From NCBI GenBank assembly GCA_009103225.1, contig RHPI01002220.1:91003-114570 (forward strand): a DNA stretch of 23,568 nucleotides, read 5' to 3'. The notes under the pieces were generated by a model that saw only the letters and a program-made list of their open reading frames with translations, was not told where the DNA came from and made no database searches. The first letter of the stretch is position 1. Each line of letters starts with the position of its first letter. This document shows, in pieces, positions 9,289 to 20,020 of this stretch. The stretch is from Chlorokybus atmophyticus (Eukaryota > Streptophyta > Chlorokybophyceae > Chlorokybales > Chlorokybaceae). The position numbers and the translations under genes are program-made.

Positions 9289-12200
9289 ATGGCGGCGGAG
9301 GAGGTGGCGGCAGGGGCGGGGGCGGCGGAGGGAGGAGGGGCAGGGGTAGGGGAGGCCAGGCCAGGATCTGGCGCTGGCAAGGGCGGCGAGGAAGTTGACA
9401 TAGCTAAGGCGGCCGTGGAGAATGGTCTAGGTGGGCCTGAGGTGGGGAGGCTTGACGTGCCTGTCGGGGATGGGAGCGAACCGGCTGGCGAAGACAAGGC
9501 GGTAGGTGTGATTTTGCCATGGTATTATTTTGCATTATTTCGCAAAGTATGAAAACATTGGTCATTGCATCGATGCTGGTTGGTCAGACGAAGTACATGT
9601 AAGTTGTGTTGCGTTATTTACGCAGTTAGCTCACTTGTATGCGCCTTTCTTGTATCTTCATTTAGATTCAATGTGATAAATACTAATCACGTTGCAGCAG
9701 ATGCTCAACACTAATAGCACGTTGCATTTGTAGCGTATGGAACGCTAGCAGACAGCCCGAACACAAGCAAACATACACGCGAGATCCAATACATGCGCAC
9801 GCACACATGCACAGGCACGCAGGCACAACAGTATACACGAATGGTGCACGTTAATGCCACAAGCGCTCAGTGCACGCGCTAGTCATATGCATTGCGCCCC
9901 ACCCAAGCACCCACCCACCACCACACAGACACGCGTGCACAGGTCCATATGCAAACGCGCACATTCCACATACCAACGCGCACGCACATGCAAAACCCCA
10001 CCCACTACACCACGCATACACGCGCACCCACCCACCCACCCACACATATATAGAAAGACACCCCACCCCCACCCCTACCCCACCAGCTGCGTGCTTGGAT
10101 GCTATGTTCAAGGAGCCACAGCAAGAAAAGACTGAACTGAGCTACTTGTATCATGTTTGATGTACTTGTGTAAATTCTTAGCCATTCCCAACCCACTTAC
10201 GGTCATGAACAGAGTGAGCGCGCGCCATCATCGCGAAGCAACCGCAGCGACAAGACCGCAAGCAAGGCTTCCAACCATGCTGACGGGGATGGCGCTAAGG
10301 GGGAGGGGGACGTGGCGGTCAAGCGCATGCCGCCAGCTGGCGTTGAGAGTGTGTTCCTGACCGGAACCACACTCAAAATACTTGAGATAGATGAGGAACG
10401 CCTCCGTGCTGGTGACATCGCAAGCATCACAATCGAAAAAAAAGTCCTGGTTGATGACATCCAGTTCCGGGGGGCGATATCAGACTTTCATACATACAAA
10501 GGAAAGATCCAGGTGCTCACATTGTTGTGGTTGCTGTTGATGTTGTTGTTGTCATTATTTTACGAACTTGCTTGCCAGCATAACACTAAACAAAAAAACA
10601 TGCAGAAATACTCGGGGGACAAGCTGCTTTTGAGGTACAATGCGAAAGACATATACGGTGACGGCAACAACTTTGAAGTGTGCCTGACACTGGAGGCCAA
10701 GGATGCCTTTGAGAAGGTTGGTTTTTCACTTGTCGTGTGCAACACCTTCTTCAAGGCACAGTATGACACGCACTGCACATGTTTGTTATGCAGGCGGAAG
10801 AGAAAGCGAAGCGCGAGCATGAGGAGGCCCAAGCACTGCAGGCTGCGGAGGACGAGCGGCGCAGGCTCGAGAGCAAGCTGAGAGGGTGGGTCAGCCTGGG
10901 AAGCGAAAAGGAGATTGAGGAGGGACGTGTCCGGGACTCCAGGGAGCCGGTAAGCTGTCTCAGAAAACTCGTGCTGTACAGAGAAGGACGTTGAACTGGG
11001 TCCGTAGTAAGTATGTGTGTGTTGTGCGCGAATGCGTGATTGTGAGGTGGAGACAATGTTGGGTGCATTACAAACAGGTGTGTAGGGTAGAATGTATGTC
11101 ATGTTTGCAAATGTTTTGAAGACGTTGTAAACAAACAGTTGGAAAATGTGAAGGCACAACGCCTTGATATTGTTGCCGTTAAACTTGCTACATGTTATGT
11201 AATGTCAGTACCAAGTAGCCTCCTGTACTGCTTGTGGTTGCGCCCATGCGCGTTAGCAGGTGTATAGCAGAGGTTGGTTACATCAGTATTAGTTGGCGTT
11301 TAGCAACATGGATGCACACGTTCATTTGCGTGCTGATTTTGTGTTGCTGCTTGTATACCAGATTGTAATGAGCATTTCTCGGCGACGGCGAGAGTTTAAC
11401 GCCCCTTACAAGTTCAGTGACAAAGACTCGCAGGTAGGAACTGCCTTACCACACCTCCGCTGACCCTCAACTGTCATGTGAAACAAACAACCATGCCATA
11501 ATGCTGCAGGAGCTTTGGAACTCGTCAGCATGCGAATGCCGCCCCTTCAAGGACCCCAATTTCGACCTCCGGCGTGCTGAACAAGATCGCTGGGCGCAAG
11601 CTGGCGGCCGTGTGCGTGATGCTGCTGTGCAAGCATCAGGGTGAGTTTGTGCGTGTATGTTTGCGTGCACACATGCATGTGTGTGCACGCACACGCGTGC
11701 AAGGTCGCATGTACATACTTAAGAGTGACTAGACAACTTGGTAACAGTCCTGTCTTGCAGGGGACAGCCACGCAACAGCTGCACGCAGTATGTGGCACGC
11801 GAGATGGACGATACAGAGGCCGCTGCGCACCTTGACAGCTATGCCATGCGAGAGTTCCTGGCCACGGTTCAGGAGAGGTATGCTGCTATCAGACCTTCAA
11901 ACCAGCAGCAAGGCTTGCCATATCTGTCTGTGCCAAACATGGTTACGTGCGTAGGTGTCATTACGCGCTGGGGCAGAACGGGGCAGTGGACATCCTCGCG
12001 GACTCATTTGCAGGGCTTGCTGATGACGAAGGGACAGGCGGCGAGCACGCGAAAGCGCGCAGCGCAATTGCGGTAGGTGTTTTGGCTTGCTTTGTCAACC
12101 AACAAAGCATGTCTGTGCTTATCAATAAGCCTTGTTTCTGCAGGAAAACCAATCGTTCACGGAGTTGCAGTACAGTAAAGGACGGCTTCTGTCGGCCATA

Positions 12201-15055
12201 GACTGGATGCCAAACCGCAAAGGTAAGGGGTAGATTGTGTAATCAGACATGAATCTCAACGGTCACACTGATAACCATTCGTGTTGCATGGGTCCAGGCA
12301 TGGTGGCGGTTTCCTGTACAGAAGCAGCAGCCCTTGACGAGCGCATAGAGCTTGTGACAGGCCGATTCAAGCCTTCCGCGCTGTTGCTATGGAACTTTAT
12401 TGACCCAATTCACCCGCAGCTAGTCCTTGAATCACCCTCGGATGTGTACGCATTCCGCTTCCATCCGACGCGCCCGGAGATTGTCGCAGCGGGTTGCTAC
12501 AACGGCCAGGCAAACCACATGTTGCATCAGCGATGCAACATCACCGTACACATCATCATAGCACAACAGTGTCGTGAGTTCATCTCTGAGACACACATTG
12601 CTCGTTGCAGGTTCTGCTTTGGGACCTCACGTCGGCCATTGAGTCGCTGAGAAGGCGTGAGAAGAAGCGTGGGGGAGGAGGAGGAGGAGGTGGAGCGGGC
12701 GGTGAGGGCGGGGGAGAGGGTGGCGATGGCGCTGGCGGCAACAAGGCCATCCCTGTCGTCAAGCCTGTTGCCATCAGCCAGCTCGAAAGCAGTCACCGCA
12801 CGTGCATCACAGACCTTGCATGGCTACCTGAACATCTGGAGGTGTGCTTAGAGAACTCCCTATGGCACAACCATCAGAGAATGCTGTCTCATGCTGTCAA
12901 CATCAGAAAATTACCGCCTTCCATGGGAACCTCATAGATAAGATGAATACCCCTAGGGGCAAGGCACCTGGTTCGGCATCGGTCCAACTTATTATCAACA
13001 TTCATTCTCCAGTTTTGCTGTGTGTTCTGTGCCAACCTTCCTTTTGGTCTGCAGCTTAACTCCAAGGGCAGGTTAGTCAGACTGACTGGCAAGGAGCCCA
13101 CCTCACCGACAACACCGTCTGCAGCGGCTGCTCCATCGCCAACTGCCGCCTCACCAACAGTCCCCTCAACGCCATCAGCAACCGCCTCGCAGTGGTCCTC
13201 CTCGGAGTGCTTTGCGACGACGTCCGCGGACGGGACCGTCATGTTCTGGGACTCAAAGATCCTACGCAAGGTACAGAGCAACCCCAACACGGCCAACAAG
13301 ACTGACAGCGCAGCCGCGCCCGCCTGGACACCCGTGTACACCCTCCCCCTCGTGCGCACAGAAGGCGCAGGCGCTGTGGCAGCCACGAAGTTCAACTTCA
13401 GCAACACTATCCCAATGCCCAAGGTTTGTGTGCCCACGTGCGTCCTCCAATACACACGCGATTGATGCGCATCCCCTCAATATGCACACCTGTGCTTGAC
13501 ACAACCGCTATGCAACCGAGCAATAAGCTACTAGCGTAGAATACTGGAATTACTATGTATATTCTCTGTGGTACTCTACTCTGCGCGCACTGATGGATAT
13601 GTGCGCTATCAGGCTCCCCCGGTGACCTTCTGCGTGGGATCTGAGCCGGGAGACCTGCACCTGTTGCCCCTTGAGCGCCCGTCCACTGCCACGACACCCG
13701 CAGCAGGTGACTTTGGCGATGGTATAATGGAGGGCTCGACTGGCGCCGGGGCACACGCTGCCCCTGTCACAGCACTTGACAGGTTGGTTGAATTCTATGT
13801 GGTGTGTAAGGTGGGAAAGAGGGGGGCGCACGCGCACACACACACACACGCGCGCGCGCGCGCGCGCATTGTGCATGGTGTGAGTGCAAGTGTGATAACT
13901 ACTCAAACCGTGTCTGGCTATGTATGTAACACCCCTTTGTTAGAATGTGCTTAAGTGTTGTACACATCTCAGGTCGCCATTCTTTGACAACGTTCTGCTA
14001 TCGGTGGGCGACTGGTCTTTCAAGGTGTGGCAGGAGGACGCGCACGCCTACAAGCATGCGCTGATACCTGTCTTTGTGTCGCCAAACGCCGACGCCTATT
14101 GCACTGCCGGCGTTTGGAGCCCCACTCGACCGGGAGTGGCATACATTGCCCTCGCCGATGGAACCCTGCAGGTGTGTCTACTTGTACACGTTTATGTTGG
14201 GCATTCCTGCCTTCAGACACGCCCTCCAGTGCTGACTGGTGCAGTCAGTTTGTCCGGGGGTATGGTTGCGTAAACACAACTGGCATGCATCTGGCTAGGT
14301 GTGGGACCTCCTGGATCGGTCACATGAGCCAAGCATGACCACGACAGTGTCGTCCGTAGCGCTCGTGTCGCTGTCCTTCCCTCGGGGGCCATCTAGCTCA
14401 ACCTCAGGTAACCAGGACATGGCTGTCAGTTGTTATTGGTGACCTCACAAAGCTCGGATGTGTGAACCATTGTAGTTATATGACAACATTGCTGTGTACC
14501 TGCCCCAGGTCCTCAGCTGCTTGCGGTCGGAGATGCAGCCGGAACCCTTCACGTGCTGGAGCTGCCCCGCAATCTGCGCAGACCGATCAGCAACGAGGCA
14601 AGTCACCACTGCATTGACACCCAACAACAACGCATAATACCATGCGCTTCGTGTTTATCTGGTGGTCAACCTGTCACACTGTGCGCAGAAGCAAGCCATG
14701 CAGGCTTACTTCAAGCGAGAGGCACAGCGTGCGGCCGCCAGGGCAGCCCGAGGCGCCGGCATGGCAGCTGAACCCGCACTTGACGAAAGTGGAACCTTCA
14801 GTATCGGTGCTGGTGGAATAGGTGATCTGCGTGCTGAAAGTCCTGAGGTGAGCACGGGCATGTTGTGTTGGAGCCAACCCAAAAAGGAAAGACGTTTAGC
14901 AGGCAGAGGTTGACCTTGTGATGGCTGTGTACGCGTGTGCCCAGGTTAAGGTGGTGTATGACGAGCGTGCGGAGAAAGAGTACCAGCAGATGGAGCGGGA
15001 GTTTAGAGTGGGGCTGGTGGCTTCCAGTCGTAAGGATGATAGAACAGAGCGATAG
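9289..15055 (+). CDS. DNAI3: Axonemal dynein intermediate chain DNAI3/WDR63 (IC140)
   Basis: Exons: 9289-9501, 10213-10512, 10606-10716, 10794-10949, 11362-11433, 11510-11640, 11761-11877, 11955-12072, 12144-12222, 12298-12509, 12611-12841, 13055-13423, 13613-13782, 13973-14171, 14299-14407, 14509-14597, 14689-14847, 14945-15055; 981 aa, all phases agree. This is the WD-repeat intermediate chain of two-headed inner-arm dynein I1/f in motile cilia; Chlamydomonas IC140 is of similar size. Residues 1-120 are Gly/Ala/Ser-rich and variable. Conserved family blocks are AISDFHTYKGK, LLLRYNAKDIYGDGNNFEV, WVSLGSEKEIEEG and RRRREFNAPYKFSD. WD-repeat segments include SAIDWMPNRKG, ALLLWNFIDPIHPQLVLESP, AAGCYNGQVLLWDL, ATTSADGTVMFWDSK, SPFFDNVLLSVGDWSFKVW and WSPTRPGVAYIALADGTLQVWDL. 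A Gly-rich insert lies at about 524-545. Introns at 12510-12610 and 14598-14688 have GC donors. The ATG at 9289 has context CACATGG; the 711-nt first intron could hide a further exon. Confidence 0.93.
9771..10080 (+). repeat. CA-rich low-complexity tract in DNAI3 intron 1
   Basis: Irregular CA, CCCA and CGCA repeats fill the 3' half of intron 9502-10212. Overlapping open frames here encode only Thr/Pro/His runs and are not genes. Confidence 0.85.
11641..11703 (+). repeat. GT/CA alternating tract at DNAI3 intron 6 donor
   Basis: Immediately after the donor GTGAGT, the intron is GT-rich and then turns into mixed CA/TG with GTGTGTGCACGCACAC. Confidence 0.75.
12510..12511 (+). other. GC splice donor of DNAI3 intron 10
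   Basis: The sequence reads GGCCAG|GCAAAC. Joining to the acceptor at 12610 gives CYNGQ-VLLWDL, a standard WD-repeat end. No GT within the join keeps this motif. Confidence 0.88.
13826..13869. repeat. 44-nt alternating purine-pyrimidine tract (CA then CG)
   Basis: An unbroken alternation beginning GCGCACGCGC, then about seven CA steps and about ten CG steps, within DNAI3 intron 13783-13972. Such tracts are known to favour left-handed Z-DNA. Confidence 0.9.
14598..14599 (+). other. GC splice donor of DNAI3 intron 16
   Basis: The sequence reads AACGAG|GCAAGT. Joining to the acceptor at 14688 keeps phase and gives PISNE-KQAMQAYFKRE, fitting the C-terminal region of the family. Confidence 0.82.
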
Positions 15056-15914
15056 CTGTGTGTACATAGTAGATTGATGGTCTGCAATTCATATTCTTGC
15101 GCATGGTGATGTGCTCACCAGTAGTCGATGCATTGCGTGTTGACTTGTACATGTGATGGTGGCTAACGGCTTCCTACACTGCTCTACAGGTTTGTTTGGC
15201 TTGCATGGGGTTTGGGCCTGCCTTTCACAGCTTTATGTTTGCACTTGCTTTGCCTTGATGTTGTCGTGTTTGTGCACTGTGTGCTGCATGGTACACAATG
15301 CACTGGTATACAAGCATCTTTGTATGTACCTGGCATGCCACAGCGAGCCAGAATCTTAAAAAGCGTTTTTTGTATACATCAGACACTCAGCATGCAACAT
15401 TTTTACCTCCAGGCTACATACACACCCACCGGACTACAATTTATTTCGCGCCATGAAAAAGAGGGTGAGAGCATAGGGTGCATTGCACAGAGCACAACGC
15501 TATTTTGCATCTCTTATGCACACTGTTAGGCATAAATACAGCAGGTAGCATGGTACGCATGCACTACTGTGTGCGCTGCTGCGGCTGCCCTATAGACATG
15601 CGCGTGTGCAGACACGGCAGGAAACAGAGGAAGTCAAATTGAGGGAGCCGCCTATGCTCGCATGTGCTTGAGTGGGATGCCGCGAAACACCCAAGCAGTA
15701 TGCATTGAGTGCAGAAAGGAGCCCTAGTGTAAGGGGGACTACTACAAGACTCTTGGCACCGACCCTGAGACTCATGCATATAAAGCTAAGGCAGGACATG
15801 CAGTTTGCAGCAAGGGCCAATCTGCATAGCAACGCCGTGGTGCTAGACGATCTTTGCAAACAAGGCCGCCATTAAGCAATCAGCGCGACATTGCTTACAT
15901 GCGAACGAAATAGC
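15056..15914. other. Convergent intergenic region
   Basis: 859 bp between the stops of DNAI3 (+) and the rhomboid gene (-). It should hold both 3' UTRs. Several open frames exist on both strands, but none shows a recognisable domain or good splice context. No repeat or RNA gene was seen. Confidence 0.5.
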
Positions 15915-17405
15915 TTATTTGGGAAGGCGAGATTTTGGTTTCCTCTTATCGCTATCTACTGCCGCAGGCAGCCTAGAGAGAGCATAGATGAGTGCAACTC
16001 CCACCATTGCACCTGCTAAGTGAGCTATGTGGTTCACTCCACCATTTGCAAATGACATCCCGTTTGCAAGCCGCGCTTCTGACATCACCTGCACATACAT
16101 CAATGCAACATGTTAGCATGATTGATGATGGACATTCGAAATGCTTGCAGCCACTCAAGAATCAACAAACAATGGCAAGCGACTTCTGCTGGCGCCCAAC
16201 CTTTGTCTCTTACCTTCTCCACAACAAACTGTCCAAGAATAACAACTTCTAACATCTTCCTCAGATTCCAGCTCAGCTGTCAGTCCCGACATTACCAGTA
16301 TGAGCACAGCAGGTCTCAGCTCAGATTCAACACTGTACATATTGGCAGTCACAAGCACCGACCACCATGCACGGGGACTAACACTGTACCTTCACCAGGA
16401 CACTGACAGCAAACAGGCCAAAGACAGCTCCGCTAGCTCCCAGTGAGACCAGTTGAACACCAACACGTGACGGGAGCGCCAGCCATGAAGCAATATTGGC
16501 ACCCACCCCACATGCGAGGTAAGACAGCCAGACGCCCCAGCTGCCCTCCTCCTCTTCTACTAGCTTGCCTGCCGTGAGAGCAATAGAACAACACAGCGGG
16601 TGACAAACAGGATAATGCAGCAACGGACACACGTTTTGTGGCTCGTATCTGGCTTAGTATGCTTGCAAGCAATGCAATGGTGGAACAGACACATGACACA
16701 TACCAAAAACATAGAGAAAGAAGAGGTTGCCAGATAGGTGACTCCTGCGAGTCCCAAAAAGAGATCGGGTTATGGCATAGAAGTTGTCTCAAAGAACTAC
16801 AATAGATAAGTGATACCCATGGGAGTAAGGCTGTAGGAGAGTTTACCAGGATGCGTGGCAGAAGATGGAAGTGACAAACTGGTAAAGCTGCGGTGCTGAA
16901 TGGTTCAGGTAGAGCGCAGTTATGCCTGGCAGCTGCGCAAAGTCAGCGTTGATAACACGATCAACAACCTTGCTGTCCCTATACCATAGCAACGCATAAT
17001 TGCGGGTCCAAACCTTAAGAATGTGGTCTAGGACAAACACGGCAATGTTTGCGACAAGTAACAGAAAGACGCCGTTGAAGTTGCTTCTGCTCGACACACT
17101 TGTATGCACGAGAGAGTCCCCACTGCGAGATGATGCCGACATCGCTGTGCATAAAAAATCAAACACTTAGCTGCAAACCCATGCAATCAAAAAGTTGTAA
17201 TGCCACTGGCTTGCATTGACACCATGGCTGTACCGCATGCAAGTCGTCACTTACTTGCGGTAAAGCTTCTGCGACCAGAACCTTCATTGCTCAGCCTCAA
17301 TGCAGGAAACACGGCCGCCCAGAATGGCTGCCAAACAGCATGAGCAGCCTTGAGCGCAATGTGTACAGTTGGGTTTAAACTCGCTCTATTCTTAAACACA
17401 ACCAT
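15915..17405 (-). CDS. RBL10: Rhomboid-like intramembrane serine protease, plastid RBL10 type
   Basis: Exons in transcript order: 17405-17255, 17144-16847, 16744-16704, 16568-16390, 16276-16214, 16088-15915; 301 aa, all phases agree. Rhomboids cleave substrates within the membrane. The active-site serine is in LGASGAVFGLF (Ser209) and the histidine in NHIAHLAGAMVG (His267). Upstream lie VTSIFCHASWSHLSGNLFFLYVFG, the loop GKLVEEEEGSWG, and CGVGANIASWLALP; the 63-nt fifth exon encodes LSWNLRKMLEVVILGQFVVE. These blocks match the pattern remembered for Arabidopsis chloroplast RBL10. Residues 1-70 lack acidic residues apart from two, are rich in Ser/Arg/Ala, and look like a transit peptide, so plastid (possibly mitochondrial) location is inferred. 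An in-frame ATG at 17564 would add 53 residues, but these include DDQSTE and suit a leader less well. Confidence 0.9.
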
Positions 17406-17778
17406 CAACAGCCATATATGTTGATACTGTTCGGTGCTCTGGTCATCAGGATTGCTAAGGCTATGAACGGGGTTGTGTTGTTCATTGCGAAGCGTAAGCC
17501 ATAGATTGTGACATGAGTACAACCTCAACTGTATACTGTCGGCTCCTTGAATTTTGGAACTCATGGAAGCGTTTACACAAACCCGGCAAGCTTGCCCGCG
17601 AGTACCAGTATGTTGTAATAAACTACACTAAAGTACCAAACGGTCATGCTATTGCTAAGACAAGCCCAATTCCAACTGACTGCATGCACGCATGACAACC
17701 AACCATGCAACCAGGCTTCTTGGTCAGATCCCCACCTGCCTGACTGCCAGGGGCGATCCGCCTCTATACCGGCCCCAC
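17406..17778. promoter_or_regulatory. Divergent intergenic region upstream of rhomboid gene
   Basis: The rhomboid gene reads left and the hypothetical ORF reads right. The region should contain the rhomboid promoter; no TATA box or repeated motif stood out. If the rhomboid starts at 17564, the spacing shrinks to 214 bp. Confidence 0.4.
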
Positions 17779-18213
17779 ATGGCGGCGGACAGCCCCGCAC
17801 GAGAGGGAGCCACGGCTACCGCTACCCCAAGGTTTGTTCTGCAAGGGTTCCTCCAGCTAGGGTTTAGCCTCCTGCCGCCAGCAGCAAGAGCAAGAACCAC
17901 AGGCGGCGGCGACGACGACGCGCCGGCAACCCTGCGGCTACAGCTGCCGTTCCTGAGGCTGGCGTTACAGACACTTGTGCTGCTCGCTGTGCTACGATTT
18001 GCCCTCGCTGGCACCGACGACGACCCCAACAGCGGCGACGCCGCCGACAGCGGCAGCGACAACGACACCATGCTTGTGCCGTCCCCCGCCCAGCCACCGG
18101 CCCAACGGCGAGGACTATTTCTGGCGGGTCTCAATGGAATTGTCAGTCAATGCCAGACGCTTGCATCATGCAATCTGAATGTCATAGGATGGATGGCTCG
18201 TGATGCTGCATGA
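17779..18213 (+). CDS. Unrecognised ORF with one hydrophobic segment
   Basis: GC-rich open frame of 144 codons. The ATG at 17779 has the context CACATGGCGGCGG, nearly identical to the DNAI3 start; an in-frame ATG at 17692 is less attractive. The product has an Ala/Thr/Arg-rich N terminus with FVLQGFLQLGFSLLPP, a probable membrane segment LRLALQTLVLLAVLRFALAG, then an Asp/Ser-rich stretch (TDDDPNSGDAADSGSDND) and a Pro-rich linker. No family is recognised. It may be the first exon of a longer gene, though no convincing donor or downstream exon was found because the sequence turns AT-rich right after it. It could also be a chance GC-rich frame. Confidence 0.4.
   Translation: MAADSPAREGATATATPRFVLQGFLQLGFSLLPPAARARTTGGGDDDAPATLRLQLPFLRLALQTLVLLAVLRFALAGTDDDPNSGDAADSGSDNDTMLVPSPAQPPAQRRGLFLAGLNGIVSQCQTLASCNLNVIGWMARDAA
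18126..18143 (+). repeat. 18-bp direct repeat, copy 1 (copy 2 at 18425-18442)
   Basis: GGGTCTCAATGGAATTGT here and GGGTCTCAATGGAAGTGT at 18425-18442 differ at one base. They flank 281 bp. Confidence 0.8.
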
Positions 18214-18338
18214 GTCATGCGTCTGCATGACGCATGCAACTTTGGCTGCATGACTCAAAGTTGGGCCCCTGGCTGCCCAAGTTGAGTCAAGCTGAGGCTG
18301 AGTGAAATTATTGTCAAGTTAGTTACCGTAACAATAAT
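18211..18338. repeat. Cluster of three hairpins with TGA(G/C)TCA motifs
   Basis: CATGCGTC (18216-18223) pairs with GACGCATG (18229-18236) over a 5-nt loop. TGACTCAA (18251-18258) pairs with TTGAGTCA (18282-18289), with inner TTGGGC/GCCCAA. ATTATTGT (18307-18314) pairs with ACAATAAT (18331-18338). TGAGTCA or TGACTCA, the AP-1/GCN4-type bZIP site, occurs at 18211, 18251 and 18283. Confidence 0.8.
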
Positions 18339-19136
18339 ATGTATACGCTGCAACCGTTACGAATGATAAACAACCAACTATAGTAGATTGTGTTTTGTTG
18401 TGTTCAATGATAAGTATCATTTATGGGTCTCAATGGAAGTGTGTTAAAAGTGAAGGTTAAAAACAAAAATTAAAAAAACACGATAGTATTTATTGATGTG
18501 TCAGCAAGCCAATCCAAGTCAAGTTAATTGTTAAATTACTTAATCATGAATATTTACGGCGCATCGATCACAGTTAATGATAAACCAACGCCAACATAAT
18601 GCGATTTACGTTTGTATTTGTGTAAATTATCAACCAGTTGAAATTTTTGTAACACAACGGTGTGTGCAATAGATCATGAAATTACAATTGCATTTACAGT
18701 TTTTCCATCAGATGAAATAGTTATGTTATGTAGTGTTTATATAATTATAATTGATCCAATCATTGATAATTGATTATTCTAATTGATTACAACAGGTAAT
18801 TAATAAGTGTGTAAACAACAGTTGACTCGCAGTATTCATGCTTATATTAAAGTTGATGATGTTGTAGTTGTGGTTATAATGTATATTTGTATGTTGAATG
18901 GTGTTTTTGCTTAGTTTTTCGAGGGACTTGAAACAGCCTTGACGACGTGCCGATATTTAACATCTCAAGCACAATGGCAAGCCTTCCTTTTACAAAGGAT
19001 TGGTGTGTTTGGGAATGCACTAGCTGACCCGATTTATGCTTGTCTGATGGCGCAAATATTGGCCTCGGCGATGCTTCGTGGCTGCCATGCCATGGTGGAT
19101 AATTGCTGATGGTTTGTACGGAGGGACTCTCTCGGT

Positions 19137-19155
19137 AGGGAGCTCGGAGCTCCCT
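19137..19155. repeat. 8-bp perfect inverted repeat, 3-nt loop
   Basis: AGGGAGCT and AGCTCCCT are separated by CGG, forming a compact GC-rich hairpin in AT-rich surroundings. Confidence 0.8.
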
Positions 19156-20020
19156 CTTTGTGTGTAACATTGATTAACAGTGAGTGGGCTTGGAGGGTTT
19201 ATCAATTTTAACTTGAAGCATCAATAAGCATTACGCAACCTCTCATTGTATACGTAGCGCCTTTTGCTACCATGGCCTACTCGGCTACCCCGCATTACAA
19301 TGTGGTTGACTTGGGAGCTTGCGAGCTCTGCAACAGCTGCCATTGTTGGAGATCAGTGCGATGGCTGAAAAGGGTGGAATGGGACTAGTGCAGTTGCTCA
19401 TCATATTGCTTTTAAGTCTGCGCGAGTTGCGATGCTGATTACGGCTTTAAAGCTCTGATACGCTTGTGCCATGCCAACTCAGTTTCTATTGCAAGAGTTA
19501 AGTTATAGAAGGTTTAACCCTTCGTCAAAACTTGTAACATTTGCACTTTCTTACCTGTCGTTAAATTAATTCGCATTGTTATATAAAAAGTTAACCTTAA
19601 ATTGAATGTGTTCAGCTATTTAATGGCGTCGCAAAGTTCATGCGCGAGGAGAAGGCCGCTTAAAGGCTAAGTGTAGATCGCGTTAATTGGATGCCTTTGG
19701 TGATCGTCAAAACCACATGGCAGCCTGTTTTTGCAGACTGCTGTATAAAGTAATAGGTTTGCGTCTGTCAAGTGATGTAAGTTTTACATGTTTTTTAAGG
19801 TCAACTTTGCAAGCAACTGCTGTTCAATGCGCACATGTGCCCTAGACTTTGCAAAATCCTGCATGAACTGCATTTATTCCATTGTGAATATCGCAAGCAC
19901 ATCTTGCAGGATGGCCCATAGCAAACGGTTTGTTATATGCTCTTTAAATGCTGCCAAAACTGTGCAAGCCCTATACTACAAGCTCCGTAATGTTGGTAGT
20001 TTGCTAGACTCGATCTAGCA

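Noticed and set aside
9854-10160. Pro/Thr/His-rich open frames
   Set aside because: They come from the CA-rich repeat in DNAI3 intron 1 and read through in several frames.
12580-12796. Pro-rich minus-strand frames
   Set aside because: Antisense of the Gly-rich DNAI3 insert.
15590-15859. 89-codon minus-strand frame in the convergent region
   Set aside because: Hydrophobic stretches but no family resemblance and no splice sites linking it to the rhomboid gene.
19788-20018. 76-codon plus-strand frame in AT-rich DNA
   Set aside because: Composition and residue pattern look random and it has no partner exon.
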